Shown piece by piece: positions 1-10,956 of a stretch of 64,000 nucleotides of DNA; the stretch's first letter is position 1; every line of letters begins with the position of its first letter. The position numbers were made by a program, and so were the translations under genes. The DNA comes from Gnetum montanum (taxonomy: Eukaryota; Streptophyta; Gnetopsida; Gnetales; Gnetaceae). The stretch lies in contig MNCI01002996.1 in assembly GCA_015680685.1 (NCBI GenBank), forward strand, positions 53,751-117,750, in the 5' to 3' direction. The notes under the pieces are model-generated. The model saw nothing but the letters and a program-made list of their open reading frames with translations, ran no database searches and was not told the DNA's origin.

Positions 1-548
1 AAGCGGTCGTACTGAGGCACTTAACTAACCTAAGTGTGACAAGCAGCCGATTCCTTGACTAGCCGTACACATCTGTAGATGCTCGTAATCAAGTCGTACT
101 TGTCCCACGTTCTAGGAGGAAAGGGTGAGATAACTAATCGCGATGTCAACGCTTGTAACCAAGTCGTACTCATGCCGCGTTACTAGGAAAGCAATAAATA
201 ACATTAATTAAACCTATCCATGCACTGCAAGGTTTATCCACAAAGTTCGTCTTTATTGCCGTACACAACTTGCGTTCAGGTACAAAGCTGCTCGAATAAA
301 GAACCATTCACTTGGGGGACTCCTACTGCGGGCACATGGAAAATATTCTATCTCTGGGGTGATCAATCCGCCAGAGCTTCGCTACTTTACACCTATGATG
401 ATAAATGAGGGGAGTGTCGCCTCTTATTTATAGATTTGGCGACAGACCGCGATATCGTGTACGCGATATCGCAGGGAACGACGTGATATCACGACGGACG
501 CGATATCGCGTATGCGATATCGTGGCATGTGCAATTTGCGTCTCATCA
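1..548 (-). repeat. LTR of Athila-like element, minus orientation, truncated by window start
   Basis: The stretch matches the other LTRs here in layout: the segment with 'ctttattgccgtacaca', then 'gaataaagaaccattcac', then a reverse-strand TATA (ctataaata type) near 421-435, then an array of palindromic GATATC motifs at 448-530. The right edge is put at the 'ctcatca' that ends related LTRs when read on this strand. The other end lies outside the window. The right boundary is approximate, because the sequence after it does not look like the usual polypurine tract. Confidence 0.65.
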
Positions 549-1146
549 ATCATTTTGTGGAAAACCTCTCGAGGCAGGTTCACCACCCTAGTTTTCACTT
601 AGGACATACGGACATCCTGAGACCACTTTCCCTTCATAGATTTGTAATGTCTTTCTTGTTGTAGGTCCCTTTGGCGTTGTGCCTCCATGGGTCAATAATC
701 CCTCGAATCTTGTTCATGCACAACGTACTCCAATTATAAGTGATGCATACCAATTTGTGTGAGAGCATGAAGAAGCATGCTTGGGATTGAGTGATCGGGA
801 GGTAACACTATGTTACCTTCTAAATCATGCCAACACAGTTGTTCATCCTGGTGGAGGATAAAGGTGAAGTTTGGTATATACTCATTAGGATGAGCGTATA
901 CCAAGCGAAACTGTTGGGGTATTGGTGGACTATCCTATACACTCTACCTTTGATTGTTCCTGGTGTTAGACCTAGGCAATGAAGTGCTCATAAGAAGAAG
1001 GAGACATGATTGATTATTCAGTGTGCAATACTCTCTTTCTTCGATGATTGTAGGATAACCAATGCTAAGGGTTCGTTCCAATGATGGAAAGATTTCCTAA
1101 GTTCTAATCAACGCACAAACAACAAAATCCTCGGCAACGGCGTCAA
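549..1146 (-). mobile_element. Remnant internal region (5' leader) of minus-strand Athila-like element
   Basis: Just left of the LTR at 1147 is 'cctcggcaacggcgtcaa' (1129-1146), the complement of a primer-binding site for tRNA-Asp. The piece at about 832-902 (ttgttcatcctggtggagga and following) matches the leader of element A at about 49835-49905, at the same distance from its LTR. Only about 600 bases of interior remain between two LTRs, against many kb in related copies, so the element is probably internally deleted. That 1-548 and 1147-1981 are the two LTRs of one element is an inference. Confidence 0.55.
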
Positions 1147-1981
1147 TGTTGAGCAACAAGGTACCCCTACGCCCAACCATACAAATACGAGTGTTCACAC
1201 GTAATCTGGTCGAACTCCAAGGATTAAGTGCTTATGCACTTACATAGAACAAGGATGGGTTATGCAATCGTTGTCTTCCCAAGCTTACTTATAAGGCACA
1301 ATTGTATGGTTAAGTAAACTTGAGGTATATGATTTTTATGCTTTTTATATTTTATTTTCCTAGTGCTTAAAATGGAGAAATGAAATAAGTGAGTAACTAA
1401 TTTGATTTAACTAATCAACTAGGCTCTAACTAGTCCTAACACTAGCATCTGTTCCCACTTGCCAGACACATCTTGAACTAGTGTAACAGTACTGGGATTA
1501 CCAAACGCTAGTCGTTACTGGGTTACCAAGTGTTCCACGTATGCTCGAAGTGGTCGGACTGAGTGTGCTAATTCGTTGATAATTAACAATTCAATAAAAA
1601 TAAAATTAATTAACTAATGAGAGTAGCAAATAATAGTAAATAACATTTAAATGAAATAATTAAGCTATTCTAAATGTTGCAAGGTTTATCACGAAGTTCA
1701 TCTTTATTTCCGAACACAAGGTGTGCTCAGGTACACAATGCTCGAATAAAGATTCATTCACTTTATGACTCCTATTGCGGATACTCAAAAATAATTCTAA
1801 CTCTGGAAAGGGAAAACTACAAGGGTTTAGCTAAGGGACTAAGAAATTAACTATGAAACCAAGCGCCCTTGCCTTTTATTTATAGCCGATGAGACAAGTT
1901 TCGATATCGCATGTCCGATATTGCTTTGGCAACTTCGATATCACGTATCCAATATCGAGGGTCCAATATTGAGACTCATCA
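1147..1981 (-). repeat. 5' LTR, minus orientation, Athila-like
   Basis: It starts 'tgttgagcaacaaggtaccc', next to the primer-binding site, and is collinear with LTRs 27698-28631, 50119-51044 and 54685-55527 ('gcccaaccatac', 'tactgggttaccaag', 'tctttatttccgaacac'). A reverse-strand TATA (ttatttatag) lies at about 1876-1885, followed by GATATC-type motifs at about 1893-1965. The right end at 'actcatca' is tentative. Confidence 0.65.
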
Positions 1982-2322
1982 ATAGGTTTCACAGAGTTCT
2001 CAATATTGGTAGAGGAGCTTTGAAAAGAGGCAATGCTTGTTGTGTCGTCTTGGGTTTTCCTACTAGCCCATGAAGGTTTGTTGGATGTGATGATTGACTC
2101 TTGTAAGAGGCTTTTCCCCCTAGATAAAGTTAGTTAATCTTTGCTCCATTATTTTATATTTGGGATTTGTGGCTCTGACAATTATGTTTAGTGTTAGTTG
2201 TGTTCTCTCAAATAGTTAATCTATGAAGCTTTCTTGATCCTATGAATAAGTTCTTGATCCTATAGACAAGTTTCATCTAGCCTCTTGGAGGCTTTTTTTT
2301 TAAAAACTTTGTAATGTCTTTG

Positions 2323-2425
2323 GGGGTGTTGGAACCTGAAAGAAGTGAAACATAGGTACATCCCAAGACATATAGTCCAATTAGAACTTTATATAACTCA
2401 CTATTGCCCACTAGAACCCAAAAAA
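2323..2425 (-). repeat. SINE-like body fragment
   Basis: This stretch (ggtgttggaacctgaaag...) aligns by eye at roughly two thirds identity with 17391-17470. There the same body is joined to a tRNA-like head on the minus strand. Here no head is visible, so it looks like a 3' fragment of the same family. Confidence 0.4.
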
Positions 2426-2555
2426 TGAATAATAATATTTAAAAAATTCAATGTCCTCTTCCTATCAACACTCGTCTTAAACATATGAGAATTATTTCTC
2501 CTTGATATTCTCTTTGTGGAAATGAAGACTCATTCTTTCAAATTTGTTTTTTAAT

Positions 2556-2640
2556 AATGAGGTGTTAGCTTAGTTGTAAGACACTTGATTTGAAAGTTCC
2601 AGGTCAAGGGTTCAATTCCAATGGACAATGCTAAGTTATA
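2556..2640 (+). repeat. Possible tRNA-derived SINE head
   Basis: It contains 'tagcttagttgtaagac', which resembles an internal A box, and 'gggttcaattcc', which resembles a B box, at about tRNA-like spacing, followed by a run of T at about 2648-2659. No clover-leaf of a functional tRNA was found, so a tRNA-derived short element or relic is the best reading. Confidence 0.35.
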
Positions 2641-3029
2641 TACAGTTCTTTTTTTTTTCTTAGAATCCTGTTGTGCAGCATGCTTGGAAATGGACATCCA
2701 TAATTCATAACAACTTTTAACCTACCATAAATAAAATCATTCTTGGTGATCAACCTACTTTGTCTACCTCCCTTCTTTGCATTTGGTGTGTAGTTATTTT
2801 CCAACAGCAAGAGCATAACTATGACATCTTGTTAGAAATTAAATATTGTATTCTCAAAGATGTTGCTTTTCAGCTACAATGTCAAGCTAAAAAGCTCTAA
2901 ATAAAAGTTAAATGATTAATTTATTTTCTACAATATTAATTTATTTTTATTTGAGAAGCTCAAAGATAATAAGCTTTCCACTTCTATTGCTATTTGTTTA
3001 TTATTTCATATTGATGTGTTCTTTTGTCT

Positions 3030-3230
3030 TTAAAAGGAGTTTTCTCCTCTTCTTTATAGAACCTTTACTAAGAAATGAAAGCCTGTGAAGGCACTTTTGA
3101 ACAAGGGCAAGGCCTAATCTCTTATTTACCCTAAGGGCGAGGTATTTTTTGGATTGGTTGTAAGGATAAAACTTAAAAAGGCATCCCCAAAATCATTGGA
3201 TTTTTCTTTGGACTCTCTTCACTGATCTAA
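3030..3230 (+). repeat. Dispersed repeat, unclassified (copy 1)
   Basis: The segment 'gaacaagggcaaggcctaat' through 'ggattggttgtaaggataaa' and 'catccccaaaatcattgg' recurs in reverse complement at about 16770-16960. No terminal repeats or coding potential are visible. Confidence 0.5.
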
Positions 3231-3623
3231 TATACTCTGAATTTTTTATAATATTATTATTCATCTTTTTAGGGTCTGATCCCCTCAACATCAATAGTTT
3301 CATATCCAAAAACCTTTTACTTAACATCATTGTCCTAGATGTATATTTTTATCATGCCCTTAAGTAGCACATATCTCAACATAGCAATATGGAAACAAAC
3401 CCATGACTATCACATGGAACAAAGTTTTAAACTTGCTATTGCTTCATAGGATAAGGCTTATGTTCCTTGTCTTTTTAATAGATCCTTAGGGTTTCCACAC
3501 TGATATAGTAAAATATTTTACTATTCACTAAAGAATATGGCAACCTCCTTTAAGATTTGAACTTTAAACCTTATAGCTATAAAATAAATCAATAACTATA
3601 GATTCGTCCATTTGAAAAGGTAG

Positions 3624-4495
3624 TGATGAATCATGATTCACTAGGCTTTGATATCGGACCCATGATATTGGGTATGCGATATCGTGACCTAAGAAGCGAT
3701 ATCGGATACATGATATCGTGACTCCTGTGCGGGCCTATAAATACACATGTAGGCGCAAGGAGTTAGGAAGTAAGTTAGTTTTTAGTTAATAGATAGAAGT
3801 TAGTTCATTTTTAGTTCTTCTCAACCCTTTCCCCCAGTGCATGCCCACAGTGTGATGATTGTAATTATACGGAACCTTTATTCGAGTTTGATGTACTTGG
3901 ACATGCACATGATCGGAAATAAAGATCGAGATTACTTCATCATTGTAGCATTCACTTAGTTTAATTATTTAATTGTTATTGTTATTTATTGCTTTCGTAG
4001 TTAATATCTCTTCACCCTAAACTCCTTAAATGCGGAATGAATACAACTTAATCACGAGCATTCAAATGTGACTACTTGGTATCCCAGTAGTGTACCTAGG
4101 CCATGTGCTTGGTAATCCCAGTGGTAGTCATGCACGAGGTCCAAGATGTGTACAAATAATTAAGGAACGAATGCTCATCACACTTAAGCTAGCTTAGATT
4201 CTCTCTCCCACTTCCTATTAGCTTAACTCTCTCTCCCTTTTCCTCCTAGCTTAATTAAAGTTATTTTCCATTGCCTCTAGGAGTAGCACTAGGTTAGAAA
4301 CCACATCATACACCTCACTCTGGACTAAACCATACGTGACAAAGCAAATACTAGTCCAGATGGGAAGACAGCGGACTGCAATCAACGAGTAACTATCTAG
4401 ATACCACAACTAGCCCATCTACGGAGTTCAACCGGATCGTGCGTGAAATGCTCGTATTCATATGGTTGAGTGTAGGGGTACCTCGCCACTCATCA
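3624..4495 (+). repeat. Solo LTR of Athila-like family with perfect TSD
   Basis: An 872-bp LTR runs from 'tgatgaatcatgattcac' to '...cgccactcatca'. It is flanked on both sides by the same five bases, GGTAG (3619-3623 and 4496-4500). No primer-binding site follows and no polypurine tract precedes it, so it is a solo LTR left by recombination between the two LTRs of a full element. A TATA box lies at 3736-3743 (tataaata), preceded by a GATATC array at about 3648-3718. Confidence 0.9.
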
Positions 4496-5632
4496 GGTAG
4501 GCTTACTACTAAGCTAACACTTCAATTTCCATTTCTCTCTAAACCTTTCCACAATTTCTCTCAAGGAACAAAGTTGTGTTTTCAATATTTTAATGCATCA
4601 ATGTTTATAATGTGTTTGAGTGAAATAAGAGTTCTTTGTGATGAATATCAAATGATTCCCAAAGTCTTGGAAAAAAATTAAAATGATGGTAAAATGAAAT
4701 TACAGTGTTCCACAAAAATCAAAAGAAATTACATACCTCAATTGAACTCACAAATTGATGCTTCACTAACACACACAATTATCAATTGACCCATCATCTC
4801 CTTTACTCCATAAAAGAGAGGATTGGTAAGAGTTTACATGGAAAGAAATTTTTAAATCATCATATGTATTAGAGAAAGTCTTGGCTGACCTAGCTTGTTA
4901 AGATAATGCTAAGATGATGATGATATATAGTAGAAAATTTCCTTATATTGACTTAAGTTTTATATTATTTTAACTAAGCAAGGTAAAGAACATATATAAA
5001 AAAGAAAATATAACTTAATTTTTAAGAAGCTTATTGTCTGTAAGTTACCAGCAACAAGTTTGAAGCCACTTCTACTTTGATGTGTTCACTACCACCACTT
5101 CTTCCTAACACGCAACCTCATATTGTTATTTTTAAAACAGAAATAGTAATAACACAGGTTATTCCCTCTGATGTGCGTCCTTTTCCTTTTCTCCTTTTGT
5201 TTTTTCCAATTCTTAAAGGCAAATACCATTTTGTAAGTTCTGTATTTCCATTTGACGAGGAGGGTATACCGTTGCTTTGCCCCAACGAATACATGCGCGG
5301 ATGTTCAAAAACAAAACAAAACCCGAAAAAGGAAAATTTATCCAACCAAACGCGGACCGTTAGATACAGGATGATCGGACGGCAAAGAGTTGGAGAAAGA
5401 TTCAAATTACAAGAAGCTCCAACGGCTCGAAAACCATTCATTCATTCGTATGTATGAATACTCTCACTTCGCTTTCATTTATGCTGAGCAATTTCTCCCC
5501 CTTACAAATTTTTCTCCATTCTGCGCGTTTCTGTGTCTGGATCTGTGCCTGCGAACAACATCGCCAGCAGCAAAAAAGCCCTATTTGTGATTGGGAATTA
5601 AGTACGCGAATTTCTGGCATTGCGCAACTCTA
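4496..5632. other. Intergenic region and presumed kinesin promoter/5' UTR
   Basis: There is no credible gene. The short overlapping open frames at 5077-5457 on both strands have no recognisable domain. A degenerate SINE/LINE-type tail sits at 4882-4928. The last one to two hundred bases before 5633 must hold the kinesin promoter or leader, but no clear TATA box was identified. Confidence 0.5.
4882..4928 (+). repeat. Degenerate SINE/RTE-type 3' tail
   Basis: 'ggctgacctagcttgttaag' followed by 'ataatgctaagatgatgatg' resembles the tail shared by many plant Au-type SINEs and RTE LINEs (GCCGACCCCA..TTGGGATAAGGCT with a trinucleotide run). It parallels a clearer copy at 10913-10956. Confidence 0.4.
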
Positions 5633-8600
5633 ATGGAGGAGCAACATCACAGCAACGGCAGCTTTGCGAATTCAGAAGAGGAAGAAACCCTCAGTGCATC
5701 TGATTTTCTTCCTCCGCCGTCTCTGTCCGACAACGATGACGGCTACGATAACGCCGCGGAAGAAGAACATTCTGTACGATTTCGCTTTTTCTTTGCTGTT
5801 GGTTCAAAATCTGTTTCTTCTTTGTTTTGAGCCTAGGGCAATAATAAGAGGTATGATGAGGTGTGTGCGTGTTTTGTTTTCCTTGTTAACGTTTTTCTCT
5901 GGTGGAGATAGACTTCAGTGATGATGGAATTAGGGAAGAAATGTTATGATGAGAAACATGAGATGAAGATCCAGGAGTTGTTGAAGGAAGGCCAGCAAAA
6001 GGCGAACGAGTGCCATGAGGCGTGGATGTGCCAGCAGGACTCCATTCGCGAGGTTGAAAAGCTTCGAAACGATCTCCATTTCAAGTCCTTCTATGCTTCT
6101 ACTTTAGGTATCTGTTTTTTTTCCCTTTTTAATATAATTTCTTTGTTACAAACCCTAGCAACCTTCTAGGTTCTTTTGTTTATTTGTTTATTTTATTTCT
6201 TTTCTTCGGGGGCTTTAGTTTGTTGATTCTTGTAATGGCTTGTTGTTTAATATGGTGTAATAACAGAGGGTAAGATCACTGAGCTTGAGGAGGCCAATCA
6301 ACTGCTTGAAAATGCAAAAAGATCTAATGACCAGTCCCTTCAGGATCTTCACACTAAGCTTCAGGTGTGCAGGATTTCATGATTTCTTAAGTTTTCTTCA
6401 AGGAAATTGGTTTGTTTGGGGCTCCTTTTGTTGTCCGGTGTCATAATAAAGTTGGTGATTTTATGGCTTTTCCAGGCATTGAAAGATGAATACAGTAAGG
6501 TCTCCCAAGAGGCTCGTAGTCTAGACCTTGTTGGAATACATGAAATCACCGATGCTCTTAAATGCTTAGGTAAACTTCAATGCATCATTCTTATATTTTT
6601 AGTTCTTTGGACTTTACTGATCTTTATAATGATCAGCTTAATGATAAGTTTCTTCTTTAAAAAGGGAATTTTCAGTTTGGTATCTACACAGATACCGTGC
6701 TGATATGGCATTTCTTGGTTTAGTTTTTAGTTATCCAGTAGAGCATCAGGTGAACATGAATTTTAGGCATCTTTACTCACGATGATCTCTGGCCTTTCCC
6801 GATTTCTCATTTTATGTTTCTTGTACTTGAAAAATGCACTAAATCTTTTGTGCTGTTTCATACATAGAGCCGAAATTTTTTTAACTATACTTAGATGTTT
6901 GCGTCTTTGCAGGTATCCAGTACGATGAACTTAAGAAAAAGTATGTGCAAGAATGCAAGGAGCGAAAACACCTTTATAATGAATTATTAGAACTTAAAGG
7001 CAAGTCCATCTTTTCTGATTTAAAATGCCATTTGCTAATGAATTTCAGTCCGTGATGATTGTTGTTGCATTGGAAATGCAGGAAACATTAGGGTGTTCTG
7101 TAGATGCCGACCTTTACGAGAAGAAGAAGTGGCATCTGGGTTTTTGTCGGTGGTGGAATTTGACAAGTCAAAAGACAACGAGCTTTATTTTGGGGCCAAT
7201 TCCAACAACAAAAAGAGTTTTAAATTTGATCGTGTTTTTACTCCGGAAGACAGTCAAGGCAAGTTTAGTTTAATTCATGATCTAGTTTCCTTTTTTTTTT
7301 TCAATCAAGGCGTTGTATCTCAGTGTCTCTTATAAAATATAATATCGGCTTGCACTGAATTTGCAGAAACTGTTTTTGCGGAGACCGCCCCTGTAGTTGC
7401 CTCTGTCTTGGATGGTTACAACGTTTGCATATTTGCGTATGGGCAAACTGGAACTGGGAAAACCTTCACAATGGAAGGTACCCCAGATAACAGAGGTGTT
7501 AATTACCGAACTCTACAGGAACTTTTCAAAGTTGCAGAAGAAAGGAAAGGACAGTTCAATTACGATATATCTGTCAGCGTATTGGAAGTTTACAATGAAC
7601 AAATTCGGGATCTTCTTGCAGCTCCTGGTCAGCAAGGTCAACAAGTCAAGAAGTATGCTATCGTCCACATCTCTAGAATCTATACTACGTTTACTTCTGT
7701 AAATTAAATTACATCTATTGTTGAAGTTAATACAAGATTTTGTAATCTAATTTGTGCATCAAAAATTTCATGAAAATGATTGGTATTTTCAAGCTAATTT
7801 TACAATCTAGGTGTTGATTCCTTTTCTTTTTTCATTGTTGCTACTTTGACTGTGATATATTTATGAAGGTTGGAAATAAGGCAATTAGGCGAGGGAATTC
7901 AGCATGTTCCAGGGTTAGTGGAAGCAAAAGTAAGAAACATGGATGAAGTTTGGGAAGTCCTACAAACAGGAAGTGCGGCAAGAGCTGTGGGCACAACAAA
8001 TGCAAATGAAATGAGCAGTCGTTCACACTGGTGTCTACCAAATTCTTAGTGAACTCTTTTGGATTGTAATTTCTGCATGTAATCTTGTGCAGCATACTGA
8101 ATGTTCCTAATGAAATGAAATTTTCATAATCTTGTGCAGCATACTGAATGTCTTGGTAAGAGCAGAGAGCCTCATCGACGGTACCATTACGACAAGCAAA
8201 ATGTGGCTAGTTGATCTTGCAGGCAGTGAACGATTAGCAAAAACTGATGCTCAAGGGGAACGGCTAAAGGAAGCCCAAAATATTAACAAATCTTTATCAG
8301 CTCTAGGGGATGTTATATCTGCTTTAAGCACCAAAAATGGGCACATTCCTTACAGGTTTTCTTCATTTCATGGTTTTTTTATTTGATAGATAAGCCGTGT
8401 CATTATCCTCCTTTCCGGTTATGTTAGTTCTTTTTTGGTCAAATATGCAGGAATTCCAAGCTCACTCATTTGCTGCAAGATTCTCTTGGTAATTTGCCTA
8501 TTCATATGCCACATTTAACTTATGAAAGCCGTTGCTTCCAACTATGTGGGAATTTTCCTAATAATGTTGGCTGATAAAACCAGGTGGAGATTCAAAGACT

Positions 8601-9907
8601 TTAATGTTTGTACAGATAAGTCCTACCCAAGTCGACGCAGGTGAGACACTTTGTTCTCTAAATTTTGCAACCAGAGTACGAGGAGTAGAACTTGGTCCTA
8701 TCCGAAAACAGCAGGACATAAGTGAAGCACTCAAGTACAAGCAAATGGTAAATGTTATCTTTGTTGTACTTTCATACTCACAAGGCCAACACAATCTACG
8801 GCTTTGGTTTAACAGACGCTTCTTTACCAGGTGGAGAAGATGAAACAAGATGGAAAGGAAGCAAAGAAGATGGAAGAGACGTTGCAAACTATGGAAATTA
8901 AATTCAAAGGGAAGGAGCATATGTGCAAAAATCTTCAAGATAAGGTTTTTCTCTTCCTCTCAGAATAACGTTGGTCTTTAGATTTAGCCCACATAACTTC
9001 TCTATTGATATTTTGATTCTCGTTTTAGATAAAAGAATTAGAAACTCAACTTGCAAAAGAAAGGAAGTCTCGACAACAATGTGAAACTAAAATCAGAGAG
9101 CTTCAGAAACAATCGGAGAAGATAGCAGAGAAACCTCCGTTGCATTTTCCAGCTAACAGACGAATCCCATTGGGAAAGAAGATAGCCAATATTCCTGAAA
9201 GGAGCACAAAACAACAGCAATCGCTGATGTCCCTGAAAATTGACAGTGCTGATAAAGAAAACTTGGGCAAAATGACACTGGGAGACAAAAGAAAAGCAAG
9301 GTATTCAATGTGTGAATCAGTAAGCTTCAACCCATTAATGGCTCCGGCAAGAAGAGTGTCAATGATCCCTGCACCACCAGCAAGAAAAGCATTGAAACCC
9401 GAGGATGCACCAGGAGTTGTCCGCAATATCAGAGCAGCACCAAGAGCTTCTTTTGGTGGCTGGCCTAGAAAGCATGCAGCAGCTTCAGTCGGGATGCCAA
9501 GATCTTCGCTTGCAGTGGTGCCCTCAATTGTTGGAGAAATTCATGGGATGGCATCACCTGAACCACAGCTGCAGCCACCACGGTCTCAGTTTGTCATTAC
9601 TCCTAACAAGAATGCAGTTGCCGGTACACCTATGAGTTTAAGGGGAGTGAAAAATTCGCATACCCTGCAAAAATTTCGTGAAGCAATCAACTGCAAGGTT
9701 AATAATAATGTTCGATCAGGCCAATCTAGTGCTGGAGGCACCCTTGATGCTGCCAAGCCCCTGGAAAAGCTTCCAGCCTATAATGCAAACCGTTTCCGCC
9801 GCTTAAGCAGGTTATGGGCCTTCCATCCTCCTGTCAGTTCTGGGATTGGAGGAGTTCGTGCTCAGAGAGTGATGAATGCCAACAACAACAGATCCTCTGC
9901 TGCCTGA
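5633..9907 (+). CDS. Kinesin-14 family motor protein (KIN14S-like), 13 exons
   Basis: Microtubule motor ATPase of the plant kinesin-14 group. Exons: 5633-5773, 5912-6107, 6267-6364, 6476-6569, 6913-6999, 7082-7258, 7367-7652, 7869-8030, 8140-8355, 8451-8488, 8584-8747, 8831-8944, 9029-9907. All phases agree and sum to 2652 nt (883 aa). There is an acidic N-terminus and a coiled coil (about 60-200). The kinesin-14 neck ends in [13 protein letters not shown] at about 204. The motor spans about 206-537, with P-loop GQTGTGKT (290-297), switch I SSRSH (409-413) and switch II DLAGSE (439-444). A coiled coil then runs to about 640, followed by a basic Pro/Arg/Ser-rich tail. A central motor with a long tail fits the KIN14S type; the subgroup is from memory of the family. 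Introns 5 and 6 begin with GC. The N-terminal exon is the least certain. Confidence 0.9.
7000..7081 (+). other. GC-AG intron (kinesin intron 5)
   Basis: The exon ends ...cttaaag and the intron starts gcaagtcc and ends aaatgcag. Only this join keeps the invariant [10 protein letters not shown] stretch at the neck/motor border in frame. GC donors with an otherwise strong match (AG|GCAAGT) are the known minor donor class. Confidence 0.85.
7259..7366 (+). other. GC-AG intron (kinesin intron 6)
   Basis: The exon ends ...gacagtcaag and the intron starts gcaagttt and ends tttgcag. The join yields PEDSQETVFAE, as expected in the kinesin motor. The donor is the same AG|GCAAGT type as in the preceding intron. 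Confidence 0.85.
8080..8151 (+). repeat. Duplicated splice acceptor in front of kinesin exon 9
   Basis: A 25-bp direct repeat that includes 'cttgtgcagcatactgaatg' is found at 8080-8104 and 8127-8151. The second copy supplies the acceptor for exon 9 (starts 8140) and keeps the motor in frame. Use of the first copy (exon starting at 8093) would read a dozen codons and hit TAA at about 8127. Confidence 0.8.
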
Positions 9908-10389
9908 ACAACTGTTTTAAACTCCTCTGTTGGTCACCATTATTTGTTTTTATGTGCATTCAAAATGGTTAGGGTGCATTTTATTCTTTTATCCCATTTC
10001 TTACACAGCTCTAAGTGCTATGGCTTAGTGAGGCGTGCAGGTTAAAAATTCCTTCTACATGAAACCATGTGCAAATTAGCTGCTGATATGGCCACAATTT
10101 TTGTTGTTGCTTTAATATTTTAATGTCTGTTGTTTTGACTTGGCTACCCCTTCTTGAACGTGCTTCAGAATCTTGGCGTTAACAAGCCAAAATAAAACCG
10201 AGTTACTCGTTTCCGTGAATGCTTGTTTTTAATCCATGTTTTCCGACTCTCATGCGTCAATAAAACCTGGAAAGTAAGGTGATGGATTTGCGTATTCATT
10301 TTAATGTTTTTATTTTTTATACTTTCTGAGTTGTCGGCTTCCATTATGTGGTGTTATGACGTGAAGTCGGTTATAAAAAGCTTTACCAA

Positions 10390-10612
10390 GATTACATCCC
10401 TTGCTTTTATGGACACGGAAAATCGGAATCGTTATTATACTAGAAGATCTTTCAACAAGTGAAGCATACACGAAAGGTAATTAAAAGTCAACTTTGTTTT
10501 GTTTACATCCTTGCTTTATGAAAACTGAAAATTGGAATCTTTAGTACGTGAGAGAAGACCTTGAAAAATGTGAAGCATATACAAAATGTCATTGAAAACA
10601 ACTTTGTTCAGA
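10390..10612. repeat. Diverged tandem duplication, about 110 bp x 2
   Basis: Two consecutive units share the order 'acatccc-ttgctttatg', '...aaaatcggaatc / gaaaattggaatc', 'gtgaagcatacac / gtgaagcatatac', 'caactttgtt'. They differ by many substitutions and small indels, so the duplication is old. Confidence 0.55.
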
Positions 10613-10912
10613 GGGGTTTGCAATTTGAAACATAGCATTTACATCTATCACTTAATCAAGAAATTTTGGGCTTTGGTACCAGTATTTGCTTAATATAGTT
10701 ATGAGAGGTTTGAAGAGGAAGAAGCCTTCTTGTTAATTACTTCATAATTAAGTTCAAAAATAAAGTAATGAAATAGTAATATTCTAAACGCTTTGGTATA
10801 TCCAATTTTACCAAATTGTAGATAAAGTGATTTATTTCAGCAGTTAGTGTAATCTTTTGCAAATAGACAAAGATCTAGCTCTTTATAAAGGTAAATAGAT
10901 AAAAAGAACTCA

Positions 10913-10956
10913 TGAAGCCAACCCCATTTTGTTGGGAGAGGCTAAGATGATGATGC
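10913..10956 (+). repeat. SINE/RTE-LINE 3' tail
   Basis: 'gaagccaaccccattttgtt' followed by 'gggagaggctaagatgatga' is close to the well-known plant Au-type SINE/RTE tail (CCGACCCCA..TTGGGATAAGGCT plus a trinucleotide run). No promoter boxes were recognised upstream, so it is called only as a tail fragment. Confidence 0.5.

Noticed and set aside
448-530. Regularly repeated short palindromes that could suggest a CRISPR-like array
   Set aside because: Repeats are about 10 bases, unevenly spaced, in a plant LTR promoter region, with no cas genes; they recur at the same place in other LTRs.
2556-2640. Functional tRNA gene
   Set aside because: A- and B-box-like motifs are present but no proper acceptor, D- or anticodon arms can be drawn; better read as a SINE-like relic.
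5077-5457. Overlapping open frames on both strands before the kinesin gene
   Set aside because: No recognisable domain, no splice or codon evidence, and the plus and minus frames cover the same bases; chance frames in the promoter region.
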